DNA of 64,000 nt. Origin: Peromyscus leucopus (taxonomy: Eukaryota; Chordata; Mammalia; Rodentia; Cricetidae). The stretch covers positions 119,524,413 to 119,588,412 of the forward strand of contig NC_051083.1 of the NCBI RefSeq assembly GCF_004664715.2, read 5' to 3'. Each line of letters starts with the position of its first letter. Position 1 is the first letter of the stretch. The translations under genes were made by a program, and so were the position numbers. The notes under the pieces are model-generated. The model did not search any database, had not been told where the DNA came from, and worked only from the letters and a program-made list of their open reading frames with translations. Below, piece by piece: positions 34,801-45,094 of the stretch.

Positions 34801-37800
34801 ATAAATCACTGCTTTCATACAGTATACTCGACTAAGGATGTAAATACATAAAGCAAAAGAAGTATTAAGTAAGACAGTGTAAAATCCAAAAGTCAACTTA
34901 GTAACACTAGGGTTATTTGCTTGTTTTAAGAAACTGTTTGCTGCAAGGTCAAAATGTTATGTAAATATGTGATTGAGGGGTTTTCTTTAACTTCAAAAAA
35001 AAACCTCACTGTAAAGATCTCATCATCAGTGCATGTAGTCAGCAGTTTAAAAATCTGAGAAGGAAAAAAATGCCAGCGACATTATTTAGCGCATTGGAAT
35101 GAATTGGAATGGGGTATAACAGAGTCTAGCCTGCCACCTATTTTTGCAAATAAAATGTTGTCGGAACACAGCCACACTCACTCACTTATGCCTTTGTGTG
35201 AGGCTGCTTTTGTGTTTCATCGGTAGCATTGAGTGGTTGCAGCATCCACCTCTGACCTGCAAAACCTAAACGATTTACTAACCGGCTCTTTACAGAAAGA
35301 ATTTTCTAACCCTGAATTAGACTGGAGAGGAGATGGTAAATTAGACTTACTACTTTCAACACCACAGAAGAGAAGTAAAGTGGAAATGTTCAGAATTTCG
35401 TGTGCTCTTGTTACTATAAATTGCACAGGGATTGTTTGTTGTGAAAGAAAATTATCATTTCTGCAACACCAGTCACCTTAGGAGCATGTATTATCCATTA
35501 TTGCCTGGCAAAAAAAATGGCCACAATTATGACATGAATTTTTCATAGAATCTGGAAATAACTACAAATTAAAGTAACAAAAAGATAATATAATTATATA
35601 TCCTGGGTGTGTAGTTAGTGGATAGTGTACAATGGAATCAGAAGACAGTAGGCTTGAGCTGGCAGGGGTTATCAGCTTTTAATCTGTTTCTTAAGCAAGA
35701 TGGGTTAGTGGACCCTAACACAATCATGACAGTTTTGTATGTTTATATGTAATAATTGAGAATTTTACCAGCCTAAAGATGACTAAAAACCTATGAAGTA
35801 ATTTTTTCAAAGAGGAAGATGTTGATCAGATGGTTTTAAAAAAATTTATTTTCTTGTATTTATGTGTGTGCGGGTTTGTACGTGTGTGCGCGTGTGCACA
35901 TGAATTTTTGTACACATGAATGCTGTTGCCTGCAGAGGCCAGAAGAAGACATTGTGTCCTGTGGAGCTGGAATTATAGATGTTGGGAGCTCCCCACTATG
36001 GTTCTGGGAACTGACCTTGGGTTCTCTGTAAAAGTAGCAGGGGCTCTTGACTGTTGAGCCGTTTCTTCAGCTCCGTGATTGGAGTTTTAAAGAAAAATAC
36101 TGCTTCGGGAAACACTTTTGTAACTTAGGCCCATGAAAGGAACAGATTGTCAAGCCAGTAAATTGTGCTTTAGAAAATAAAGTTAATTATTTCAGGATCC
36201 ATATATGATTTGAGCAGCTGAGGTCAGTGGTCCTTTGTGCCTTCCTCGTACCTTTAGATCTTTGACACTGTTTGAGTAGGGGCAATAAGTACCCTGTTTG
36301 TGTAGGACCTAGAGTCCATAAATGCATTTAATATATAAGCCATTAAATAATTGTCTTCTACTTAGTATGTATGTTATTACAGATCTCCATTTTAGTTTTA
36401 TGAAGCTGAACATTAAAGGTTGGCTTTATTATTTCCAGTTCCTTGAATCATCCATTGTTAAATAGATGTTACAGAAATTATTCAAATCTCTTGTCATTCC
36501 ACAGATGAGAAATTTGGGCTCCTAGATACAAATATTACCCAATAATAAAATTTACTAAACACCTATTGTATGCCATGCCCTGATCTTTCCATACACTTTT
36601 TTTTTTATCAAGTTTTGTCAGAAACTCTTTGATGAATATATTATTTTAGCTTTTTATAGATGGAGAAGTTGGGGTTCAGAAAACTAGTCCTTCCTAAGTT
36701 AACACAGTTGTTTGAGGAATAGCTGTGTTTTGAACATAGCTTTCCTGATTTATATTTTAGGATTCATTATCCCAAAGTAGATAGATGGCATTGTTTATCT
36801 CAAAATCTCAAGTTTCATTTGAGTGCTCAACTTACTGTTTTATTTACCATTATATAGAAAGAGTCCGTGGAACTTGCATTAAAACTTTTGGATGAAGACG
36901 AAATTAGAGGCTACAAATTACATGTCGAGGTGGCGAAGTTCCAACTGAAGGGCGAGTACGATGCCTCAAAAAAGAAGAAGAAGTGCAAAGATTATAAGAA
37001 GAAACTGTCTCTGCAACAGAAGTTTGTATTCTTTTTTTTTTTCGACTTAATCAATTCTTTATATATATACCATTCAGTTCTACATATCAGCCATGGGTTC
37101 CCCTATTCTCCCCCCTCCCACCTCCTCCCCCTCCCCTAGCCCACCCCCCATTCCCACCTCCTCCAGGACAAGTCCTCCCCCGAGGACTGCGATCAACCTG
37201 GTAGATTCAGTTCAGGCAGGTCCAGTCCCTTCCTCCCAGACTGAGCCAAGTGTCCCTGCATAAGTTCCAGGTTTCAAACAGCCAACTCATGCAAAAAAAA
37301 ATATGGAACGCTTCACGAATTTGCGTGTCATCCTTGCACAGGGGCCATGCTAATCTTCTCTGTATCATTCCAATTTTAGTATATGTGCTGCTGAAGCGAG
37401 CACGAAGTTTGTATTCTTTTGTGAAAAGTTTCAGATAAAGCATGTTTTGGATAATGACTACTTAGTTTTGTTCCATCAAACACATCTACAGATTATTCTA
37501 AAAAAGTTTCCTTAGCTAATCAGGGATTGTCAGCAATCTACTTCCATAGGTTGATTTGGCAGTGGTGAGGAGGTTTTCCTTTTTCTGGGTGATTTCTTTT
37601 AACTGTGTCCTAGGCTTCTTTATTTAAAAACAAAATGATGAGTGACGGGCTCATGATCATTGGCATCACTGAACTTCATCTTTCCTCCATCACCTCTTCC
37701 CACACTTCCCGTCCCCCTCCCTTTGTGCTTCCAATCCCTCTTCAGTGCAATGTGACAGCTACTTCCATAGCATTTACATTGTGTAAGGTAGTATAGTACT

Positions 37801-40800
37801 TGAGAGATGAATTAAAGTGCATGGGAAGACAGGTATAGGTTGTAAGTCAATATGGTAGTATCCTGTGTTAGTGTTCTGCGTGGCCAAGGATTTTGGTGTC
37901 CAGCTGGGGATGTGTGTCCTGGAAGCAGTCCTTCACCGATGATTGAGGGATGCCTCTTCATCTTCTTAGAAAGTTGTACATACTAAATCATTAGGAGGTT
38001 TTAGAAATCTAATTGCAGCGCTCGTCCAGTAAGAGTGGAGTTACTTTGATAGGGAACACGGATACTAAGCGTGTTTCTTTTTCTAAGCGTGTTTCTTTTT
38101 GGGCCCCTGCCTAGAATTTTTTTAACTTCAGAAAGTCCTGTGGAACTCGGTTGGAATCAGATAATGACTATTATTAAAATTTCACAAATCTGAACCCAGA
38201 TTTCAGTTTACTGTTACTTTTTGTTACATTAGGCAGTTGGATTGGAGACCGGAGAGGAGAGCTGGACCATCCCGGATGCGACATGAGCGAGTTGTCATCA
38301 TCAAAAATATGTTTCACCCCATGGATTTTGAGGTAGGAAATGGTGTTTTAACACTTAAAAATTCTGGTATGTTTTCTAATAAGAGGGTCCAAAGCTTCCC
38401 GTGCCCCATCTTTGTCAAGGCACGTTCCTGTAGTCACCGGTAGGATAGGAAAATAGAACAAAGAATAACCTGTATTTGGAACTCCCTGCATTTATCCCAG
38501 TGTTCTTTTCATTGTATCCCAGATAAGACAGTTAACATTCATACTGTGGCTCAGAATCACAGCTGCTTGCTATCTGAGCTCAAAGGTTGAGGGGAACGGC
38601 CTATGGATTTGTAGTACAATTCAGTAGACACCAGCTGATTTTGGTGGAGAATGCCAGTTCCACACTTGCTTCTGAAAACTTTGTGTTACTAATAAAAATT
38701 TGATCCTTAAAGAAATCTAATGTTCATAATGGAGGTTATTTTTCAGGACCACATTTTCACCAAGTTCTGTAACGAATATTAATATCCATGTAAAATCCCC
38801 AAACCAGCAAATAAGATGTTAAATGAATAGGAATTGTCAAGCTAGCTTATACTGCATTGTGCCTCTGATACCGTCTGCTAGTGTAGATGGATACTATCAG
38901 TAATGGAAAAACAACTTTTGTTTTCTCTCTTTGGTTCTAGAATTAATGATAGCACATAGCACACAAGGAAGAAAATGTTCGGAATGTAAAAATTGACATT
39001 TGAAAACATTCTGGTTGTAGTCTGAGTTTAGTCTTGTTCTTTTTGTTTACGTGTCAACAGTGTCAAAATGGTAGTTTTATTTTAGCCCCTTAGCAAGGGC
39101 CTTAAAATGGACAGTTCAACCTTATCTCCATATCTCATGATGTGAGCTTGATGAGAGCCTGTTAACAAGGAAGATGTCTTGCTTTTTTGTTCAGGGTTTC
39201 TGAACCTGGATCTCAAATCATGTCAGTCTAGACCTGCATAATCTAAATAAAGTAGACTCTAGCCACCACAAATTATTATTATAACTAATTAAAATTCCTG
39301 TCCTTAGTTATACTACACACGTGTAGTAGCTACTATGTTGGGTAATACAGATACATAGAACAACTGTATAATCACTGAAAGTGCTGGATGATACTGGTAT
39401 AGATGTTCTATAATTCTCTTATTTTTTGTTTTTTAGACAGGGTTTTATTAGCCCAGGTTGGCTTCAAACTTACAATTCTCCTGCCACCTCCCATGAGCTG
39501 GGATTCCAGGCATAGTCTGGTGTGTTATATGACTCCTGATATAACACAGAAAGAGGTTCAAGAGGAATTTTAGGGACTATTTAGTTTGACTGAAGACTGG
39601 TTGTGAACCTAAAGAACAGGCACCAACATTAAGTTTTTTAGAGGAAAATAAAAGCAATGTTGTTGAATTACCCCAAGGTATCAGAAAGAATTTACATTTG
39701 GGAGGATGGAGTATATTTTTATTCTAAATACTCGAGTAATGTTAGAAGTTACATACCTAAAAATACTCTCTGGTGTCAGGGTAAATAATGAAGGATTATA
39801 TTGTAATGTAACTTCAGAGGGTTCAGTGTTTAGTTCAAAGCCTTACCTAAAAATACTTTGCCTGGAAAGAAATGAAGAATCAGAACTCTGGCATAAAGCG
39901 AGATTTCTTTTTGTGCACATTAGCACAGTCCAATAGAAATATACAATGTGAGAAGCTACATTGAAGCTTATTATTTCTATAGCCTTAGTAAAAAGCAAGA
40001 TGTAGCTAGGGAGATTGTGATTAGGACTTGCCCAGTGACCACATATGGTCATTGTCCACCATCTTAGTCAGTGTAAAGTTCAGATCACAAAGTGCTGTGC
40101 TCAAGAGGCTCACTAGGGTCAAGAGGCTACTGGAGAGCAGAGGTGATTGTTCCTTTCTGACGCTTTTCATGCCCTGAAGCTTAGAGTTCTGTTCATCCTT
40201 ATTAGGAGTCTTGAATCCTTCCAGAGTTCTGGGAGGAGAGTCCTCCTGAACTAGAGACCACTGGTATTAACAATGCTTCAGTGTTTTCTTAGCATATTCA
40301 CATGGAAAACAAGAATATTTTACTGTGTGCTTTAAAAAAATACACACACACACATATATGTATAAGCATATAGTTTTCCTTTGCTACTGTGGTCCTCCTC
40401 TCTGCCACGCTTGTCCATTTCCTCTCTCACTTTGAGTAGACCTGAACTAGTAGCAGTGAGTGAAGTCATCTAACTGAATTCTATTTTGATTTTTTTTTAA
40501 ATTTATTACTGTAGTCTGCAGACAAATGTTTTTCATTTGTAAATTTGTCACAGTAATAAATTTGGTTCTTGAGTTATGAAGAAGGAAGGAGCTCCATTTT
40601 AATCCTGTTTGTTTTTGCAGGATGATCCATTGGTGCTGAATGAGATCAGAGAAGACCTTCGAGTAGAGTGTTCAAAGTTTGGACAGATTAGGAAGCTCCT
40701 TCTGTTTGATGTAAGTTCATGGCTTGCACCAGTAAGTCCTGACATCCTTCTGAGCTGAGCAAGTGACTTCGATTGCCCTGGATTTTAGATTAGTGTTTTT

Positions 40801-43444
40801 AGGGCACAGGCCTGCTGTCTGTCAGCAATAGTTCAGTGAACATGGTTTACAAGGCGAGTCTTGGATTGTTTTGATATGCCGAGCTTATTTCCCTTCCTTC
40901 CGACTCTTAAAGAGTATGTGATCAAGTGACAGCAACTAGAAGAGAAATGTATTGAATGTTAGTTTCTTCCAAGTTCTTGCCTTTCTCTGAATTATTTACC
41001 TGATCACAGTCAAGGAAAAAACCTCTTGTTTATTTTTCTCTGTACTTCCAAACTGATAGAAAGTACTTAAGTGACCATTTCTTAACAATGTGCTCCTGCT
41101 GGTATGCTGCTAGGGGCTTACACTCCATGCCACTCAATCCTCAGAACCCTTTGAAGTAGGTAGCTACTAGCTGTAGAGTTGAGGAAGCCACATCTTCGCA
41201 TGCACAAGCCCTGCTCAGTACTCAGTCAGCTCCTGACAGGCAGGATTTAATCCCAGGACAATTCTGACCTCCCAGTTACACTCTTATCACATGGTCTTCC
41301 CTCTTGGATAATGTTGTTAACAGAAACATTTGCAAGGACACTGTACTGGTTCTTGCTAGACAAGATGAAACTAAAGAAGCAGCTAGCTACTGGCTGGAAT
41401 GAAAAGGAAGAAAGATTTCAGAAGTCTTTTAGTTCAGAGTGTCAGGAAAATACTACTCTTTACCTGTCTTCTGAAATACATTTCTGATTTTTAATCTTGT
41501 CATTCAGTCCTTCTTATTCTTGTCTTTTTAGAGGCACCCAGATGGTGTGGCCTCTGTGTCCTTCAGGGAACCAGAGGAGGCTGATTATTGTATTCAGACT
41601 CTGGATGGAAGGTGGTTTGGTGGCCGTCAAATCACTGCTCAAGCCTGGGATGGGACTACAGATTATCAGGTAAATCCTGCAGCTGTCAAGGGCACAGGAA
41701 CTGTTGTATTGTCACCTGCAGATCTAGTTTGGGGGTTGATTTCATCTGTTTTGTAATACATCTTGTAAGTAATGTTTTGCGTTGGAGGATAGAGAAAAAC
41801 TTCTCACTTTATAAGTCTGAAATTTTGAGGTTTTCTCAGAATGATAAGAAAAGAACAGAGTAAACTAAATTATTCCTCAACTTTTTTGTTACAGAGAATG
41901 GACAGAGTTCCAATAGTAATATTTTAGGAAATGAAACTTTTCAGCAGTACTGGGATGGATATTTGTGTATATATGTATGATCTTGTTTAAGATTAACTGT
42001 ATTGAAGGTTGTGTAATCAAGGTATATAGTTTTGAAGACCAGGGTAAGGAAGTGCTTGGATTGCTTCAGAAAAGTTGCTTTACAGAACCAGGGTACTTGT
42101 GTCAGTATTAGAAATGCCCAGAGAATTTGTTGCCTCTTTTGCCGAGCACTTCTCTTAACCTTAGTTTCTGTTTATGCACAGGTAGAGGAGACGTCAAGAG
42201 AAAGAGAGGAAAGGCTGAGAGGCTGGGAGTCATTTCTCAATGCCCCTGAGGCCACCAGAGGCCTCCAGCGTATGGATTCCATCTGTGGTTCGGAAAAGGC
42301 AGGGCCTTCCAGAGTAAGGCGTTTTTCAGAGCACCTGAGCATGTCGAGCACGAGTGCTCAGGAAGCTGCAGCTGGGATGGCATTTGAAGAAACTATCGAT
42401 GAAAGTAAGTTTGAGAAGGCAGAAGATGGGGCGGAATCTGAAGGAGATGCTTCTGAAAAAGATGCTAAAGAAGGTGGGTCTGATGAAGGGTACCCTGAGA
42501 GAGAGTGTGAAGAGGGCCGCCCCAAGACAGAGTGTGAAGTGGACCGCCCCAAGTCAGAGTATGAAGAGAACCGCCCCAAGAGGGAGAGTGAGGAAGACTG
42601 CCCTGAGAGCGAGCTTGAAGAGGGTAGTCCTCAAACGGAGTCTCAAGAGAATGGTCCTGAAAGGGAATCTCAGAAGAAAGGTGAAAAGAATTATGACAAG
42701 AATGGCTTTGCAAGAGAATTTGAAGACAATGACCACAGCAGAGAGTCTGAAGGGGAAGAGAGCCTCAAGAAAGAGTCAGAAGACGATGACTCAGAATCTG
42801 AGGAAGACTGCTCAGAAAAGCAGTCTGAAGATGGCTCTGACAAAGAATTGGAAGAAAATGGTGCTAAAAAAGATTCCGACGAGGAAGCCTCTGACAAGGA
42901 GTCCCCAGAAAATGTTGAGAGAGAGTCAGAAGAAAATGACACTGACAAATCAGAATTTGATGAAGGATCTGAAAGAGTGTTAGGTGAGGAAGGCTCTGAG
43001 AGAGAATTTGATGAAGACTCAGATGAAAAGGAGGAGGAGGAGGAGGAGGAAGATGAAGAGGAGGAAGAAGTCATATTTGAAAAGGTTTTTGATGATGAGT
43101 CCGATGAGAATGAGGATGAAGAAGAAGCAGATGGAAAGGAGTGTGAAGATGCTGATGACAAAGAAGAAGAAGATGAGACAGATGAAAAGCTCTTCGAGGA
43201 CTCAGATGAAAAGGAAGATGGAGAAGACGCGGATGTAAGGAAAGATGAAGACACCAGTGACAAGCTGTTTGAAGAGAATTCCAATGACAGATTTTTTGAT
43301 GAGGAAGAAGGTCTCAATGAGAAGTTGTTTGATGATTCTGAAGAGAGAGGGACTGTGGGAAATGTGAAGGAAGATGGGTCTCAGTCCACAGACAGCAGCT
43401 TTGTCCTCAGTAGTGATGATGACGATGATGATGATGGAATATAA
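31658..43444 (+). CDS. Htatsf1: HIV Tat-specific factor 1 (U2 snRNP RNA-binding protein), 9 coding exons
   Basis: Coding exons 31658-31843, 33463-33643, 34009-34056, 34464-34618, 36858-37021, 38233-38332, 40621-40710, 41532-41669 and 42182-43444 join in frame to 775 codons (774 aa; human about 755). HTATSF1 (yeast Cus2 relative) is a nuclear 17S U2 snRNP factor. It binds SF3B1 through its UHM and supports splicing and transcription elongation. Its phosphorylated tail is reported to bind TOPBP1. Visible: a 'YEWDLDKKAWFPK' motif (about 50-62); RRM1 with RNP2 V135-L140 and RNP1 K181-L189; a Lys-rich linker; and RRM2/UHM (about 265-350) with the R-W-F loop motif R335-F337. Residues 355-774 form a long Glu/Asp/Ser-rich tail ending in an SSDDD cluster. 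Intron 2 is GC-AG. The start is chosen for its conserved N-terminus (MSGSNL) and adequate context (A at -3). The frame is open further upstream. Confidence 0.97.
32050..32076. repeat. Poly(T) run in Htatsf1 intron 1
   Basis: About 27 T. It is probably an antisense A-tail relic, but no SINE body is recognisable next to it. Confidence 0.85.
33463..33643 (+). CDS. Htatsf1: Htatsf1 coding exon 2
   Basis: Acceptor CATTTAG|ATC. Residues 63-122 plus one base of G123. It ends TCA G followed by GCAAGT, a GC donor. Confidence 0.95.
33644..33649 (+). promoter_or_regulatory. Htatsf1: Non-canonical GC splice donor (GC-AG intron)
   Basis: The junction reads CAG|GCAAGT, which is the strong consensus for GC donors. 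Joining to TTTTTAG|GATGG (34009) restores the conserved 'AESGWFHVEED'. Using the nearby GT (AA|GTGC) would shift the frame and hit a stop within a few codons, so GC is required for the full protein. Confidence 0.9.
34009..34056 (+). CDS. Htatsf1: Htatsf1 coding exon 3 (48 nt)
   Basis: Micro-sized exon encoding 'WFHVEEDRNTNVYVS', the first strand of RRM1. GT donor TCAG|GTATTT. Phase 1 at both ends, so skipping it would keep the frame but destroy RNP2. Confidence 0.94.
34464..34618 (+). CDS. Htatsf1: Htatsf1 coding exon 4
   Basis: Acceptor ACTATAG|GT. Residues 139-190, most of RRM1 including RNP1 (KGDGLCCYL). Donor AAG|GTTGGT. Confidence 0.95.
35105..35310 (+). mobile_element. Ancient mammal-wide DNA-transposon-like remnant
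   Basis: 'ctgccacctatttttgcaaa', 'ggaacacagccacactcac' and 'gctctttacagaaagaattt' match a mammal-wide MITE-type repeat that I cannot name with certainty. Confidence 0.5.
35845..36075 (-). mobile_element. B3/B2-type SINE, antisense
   Basis: T-rich start, 'tgcctgcagaggccagaaga', 'gttctgggaactgaccttgg' and 'tgactgttgagccgtttctt' define an antisense SINE in Htatsf1 intron 4. Confidence 0.8.
36555..36755 (+). mobile_element. MIR SINE remnant
   Basis: 'tattgtatgccatgccctg' to 'agatggagaagttggggttc' follows the MIR order, in Htatsf1 intron 4 just upstream of exon 5. Confidence 0.55.
36858..37021 (+). CDS. Htatsf1: Htatsf1 coding exon 5
   Basis: Acceptor TATATAG|AAA. Residues 191-244 plus two bases of K245: end of RRM1 and a Lys-rich linker. 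Donor AA|GTTTGT. A U6-L1 retropseudogene starts 14 nt into the intron, and the last 3 exon bases lie in its target-site duplication. Confidence 0.94.
37043..37292 (-). mobile_element. L1 3' UTR tail of the U6-L1 chimera
   Basis: On the minus strand, 'gcatgagttggctgtttgaa' through the G-rich polypurine part to 'ggctgatatgtagaactgaa' and the A-tail. Essentially the same 3'-end segment occurs at 60228-60547 (-) and 48715-49010 (+). Confidence 0.85.
37297..37403 (-). pseudogene. U6 snRNA pseudogene (U6-L1 chimera, 5' part)
   Basis: Full-length 107-nt U6 match on the minus strand, from GTGCTCGCTTC to TTCCATATTTTT. Compared with the U6 sequence I know, I see three substitutions (near 37342, 37371 and 37396), each a CpG changed to TpG or CpA, so it decayed only by methylated-CpG mutation. 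It lacks the upstream U6 promoter (TATA/PSE) because the Htatsf1 exon 5 duplication lies directly 5' of it. It is therefore a retropseudogene, not a working gene. Confidence 0.92.
38233..38332 (+). CDS. Htatsf1: Htatsf1 coding exon 6
   Basis: Acceptor ACATTAG|GCAG. Completes K245, then residues 246-278, starting RRM2/UHM ('RVVIIKNMFHP'). Donor GAG|GTAGGA. Confidence 0.95.
39428..39530 (-). mobile_element. B1 SINE fragment, antisense
   Basis: 'tttttagacagggttttatt', 'gcccaggttggcttcaaac' and 'gagctgggattccaggcat' in Htatsf1 intron 6. Confidence 0.7.
40499..40563. repeat. Perfect 14-bp inverted repeat (hairpin) before exon 7
   Basis: AAATTTATTACTGT (40499-40512) and its exact complement ACAGTAATAAATTT (40550-40563) enclose 37 nt. 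The loop itself contains a second short stem, ACAAATG/CATTTGT. It ends 57 nt upstream of Htatsf1 exon 7. Confidence 0.85.
40621..40710 (+). CDS. Htatsf1: Htatsf1 coding exon 7
   Basis: Acceptor TTTGCAG|GAT. Residues 279-308, first helix and second strand of the UHM. Donor GAT|GTAAGT. Confidence 0.95.
41100..41310 (+). mobile_element. MIR SINE remnant
   Basis: 'catgccactcaatcctcaga', 'tttgaagtaggtagctact' and 'gaggaagccacatc' in MIR order, in Htatsf1 intron 7. Confidence 0.55.
41532..41669 (+). CDS. Htatsf1: Htatsf1 coding exon 8
   Basis: Acceptor TTTTTAG|AGG. Residues 309-354, end of the UHM with R335-W336-F337. Donor CAG|GTAAAT. Confidence 0.95.
42182..43444 (+). CDS. Htatsf1: Htatsf1 coding exon 9 (acidic tail)
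   Basis: Acceptor TGCACAG|GTAG. Residues 355-774: the conserved 'REREERLRGWESFLNAPEA' block, then about 330 residues of Glu/Ser/Asp-rich repeats with many S/T-x-x-E/D sites for CK2-like kinases. The end is SSFVLSS followed by seven Asp and GI. Compared with human as I recall it, the terminus has an extra Asp and a Gly before the final Ile. Confidence 0.95.
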   Translation, partial: VEETSREREERLRGWESFLNAPEATRGLQRMDSICGSEKAGPSRVRRFSEHLSMSSTSAQEAAAGMAFEETIDESKFEKAEDGAESEGDASEKDAKEGGSDEGYPERECEEGRPKTECEVDRPKSEYEENRPKRESEEDCPESELEEGSPQTESQENGPERESQKKGEKNYDKNGFAREFEDNDHSRESEGEESLKKESEDDDSESEEDCSEKQSEDGSDKELEENGAKKDSDEEASDKESPENVERESEENDTDKSEFDEGSERVLGEEGSEREFDEDSDEKEEEEEEEDEEEEEVIFEKVFDDESDENEDEEEADGKECEDADDKEEEDETDEKLFEDSDEKEDGEDADVRKDEDTSDKLFEENSNDRFFDEEEGLNEKLFDDSEERGTVGNVKEDGSQSTDSSFVLSSDDDDDDDGI

Positions 43445-43765
43445 TCCTTTCCACTTGCTTTTTAGGGAGAGCCCTGTGTCTATTTGCCTGTGCTTCAGGG
43501 TCAGTAGTAGTGTTACATCAACATGTGCATAGTGGTAGGATGCCAGCAGACTAATGTCTCGAAGGTATTTGTTCTCACCTGTACCAATGAATTTAAATAT
43601 GTTTATTGGTTCTTCAGTTAAAACTTCATAGTTACAATGCAGGTAAACTGGATACCCATCGTTTTGTTGGATTTGTTAAATGCATGCAAAAGAATATTTT
43701 TAAAGTATTCTAATTGGAGTTTGTGATATTCAGAAATAAAGATAAATTGATAATATGCAGAAACT
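43445..43765 (+). other. Htatsf1: Htatsf1 3' UTR and poly(A) signal
   Basis: Begins after TAA (43442-43444). An AATAAA lies at 43735-43740, so the predicted 3' end is near 43760. Confidence 0.75.
43735..43740 (+). terminator. Htatsf1 poly(A) signal
   Basis: Canonical AATAAA about 290 nt after the stop, with no better signal earlier in the 3' UTR. Confidence 0.7.
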
Positions 43766-44480
43766 GAAACGTGGACTTGAGTTGGCTTGTGTTTTGAATC
43801 AAATATTGCTTGATTCCTCCTACAGCCCTTGTTTCCAGCTGTGTTACCACTTGGGATAACCTTCCCTATTCTGCACCACATGGTCCTAGAGTCACAAAAA
43901 AGACATTTTAGACCCCTTCCCTAATCCTTGGAAGTTACCTGTTTTCTTTTTTACCCCTTTCTATTAAAGGCAACATGTGCATGTGGTCCCCAACTTCAGT
44001 TATTGAAAACAGAGAAGGTGATCAGAGTTCGACTGTGCCTGTTTAGAAGATGACTGAAATTGTGAGGCCTCTCTCCAGAAAGATGTATGCACAAGCATCA
44101 CACAGCTTCTTATATACAGTTTGGAGAGGGGCATAGATTCCCCTGGAGAGTAAGAACTTTTTTCCTAGGAATAGACTTTGTGTTTTGTTTTAGAATCACA
44201 GTCCTAGTATTGTGCCACGTCAGGTTGTTCCAATACAATTATGAATCACCCTTGGTGGGGCTTTCTCAATTCAGTATTGGGGAACTTGCTGCTAATGTAG
44301 TGTTGAGTTCTGTTGGGAGCGTTGAACTGCATCAGTACTCCAACATCCACTTAGAGACTATCTCTAAAGGAAAGGAATGCTTTGCCTTCTATACACATTG
44401 CTTGGAATGTGCGGTTCTACAGCATAAATTAGGCATACAGCTATGACAAGAGAGGTCTTGATGGGGAGTGTGTAATTTTG
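43766..44480. other. Sequence downstream of Htatsf1
   Basis: Unique-looking. The 119-codon open frame at 44087-44446 has no recognisable similarity and no transcript context. Confidence 0.4.
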
Positions 44481-44484
44481 ACCG

Positions 44485-44625
44485 TAGTGGCAGCACACAG
44501 CTGTAATCCCAACACTTGAGAAGCAGGGGCCGTGGCACTGCAAATCCAAGGCCATCCTGGGCTCCATAGGTTCAGGCCAGCCTCAGCCGTTGAGTGAAAT
44601 CCTGCCTCAGAAAGAAAAGCATCAT
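44485..44625 (+). mobile_element. B1/B4-like SINE
   Basis: 'cagcacacagctgtaatccc', 'aacacttgagaagcagg' and 'ggttcaggccagcctcagcc' with an A-rich end. It is diverged. Confidence 0.65.
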
Positions 44626-44786
44626 TTGAAAATGCAGACTCTGCCGTTAAACAGTACGTCTGATCAGTTGTTTGGGGGAGTAAGGGGGATTAACACTGCT
44701 TGGCAAAGACTCCTTAGCATTTGCAGTTGGGAAATATGGCAATACTTGGACTTGATTGTCAAAGCATTGCCAGCCCTAGCAGTTTA

Positions 44787-44789
<3 letters not shown>

Positions 44790-44864
<75 letters not shown>
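44790..44864. repeat. (CT)n microsatellite
   Basis: About 37 CT units. Confidence 0.95.
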
Positions 44865-44872
<8 letters not shown>

Positions 44873-45094
44873 TATATTTGGTAAGAAATACTCATGCTCT
44901 TTTCATGTGAACACTAGAAGTCACAAATAGCTATGAAATGGTTAATAATTTTTTCAGTGGCATAAGTGAATTAGCAATATCTAATGGGTAAAAATAATGA
45001 AAATGCATTATATACGTGTATGAAATTGTTAATTTAACAGCACACAACACTTGTTCAACAGTTGTCTTAATTTCTGCCTTTAATGATCCTTAAC

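Larger units (their letters stand above)
37019..37420 (-). mobile_element. U6-L1 chimeric retropseudogene with 17-bp TSD
   Basis: On the minus strand the insert reads complete U6 snRNA (37403 down to 37297), then an L1 3' UTR end (about 37292 down to 37043), then a poly(A) tail (T-run 37032-37042). It is flanked by a perfect 17-bp direct repeat, GAAGTTTGTATTCTTTT, at 37019-37035 and 37404-37420. This matches the known class of U6/L1 chimeras made by template switching during L1 reverse transcription. The nick site resembles the L1 endonuclease preference (TTTT|G). It sits antisense in Htatsf1 intron 5, and the duplication copies the exon 5 end and donor. Confidence 0.92.

Noticed and set aside
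37297..37403. Functional U6 snRNA gene
   Set aside because: No upstream TATA or PSE, fused to an L1 tail and flanked by a target-site duplication, so it is a retropseudogene.
42354..42983. 209-codon Lys/Arg-rich frame overlapping Htatsf1 exon 9 in another frame
   Set aside because: Frame-shifted reading of the same acidic repeat region, with no independent support.
42691..43317. 208-codon Ser-rich open frame antisense to Htatsf1 exon 9
   Set aside because: It is the complement of GAA/GAG/GAT-rich coding sequence. Poly-Ser composition and lack of stops follow from the sense-strand bias.
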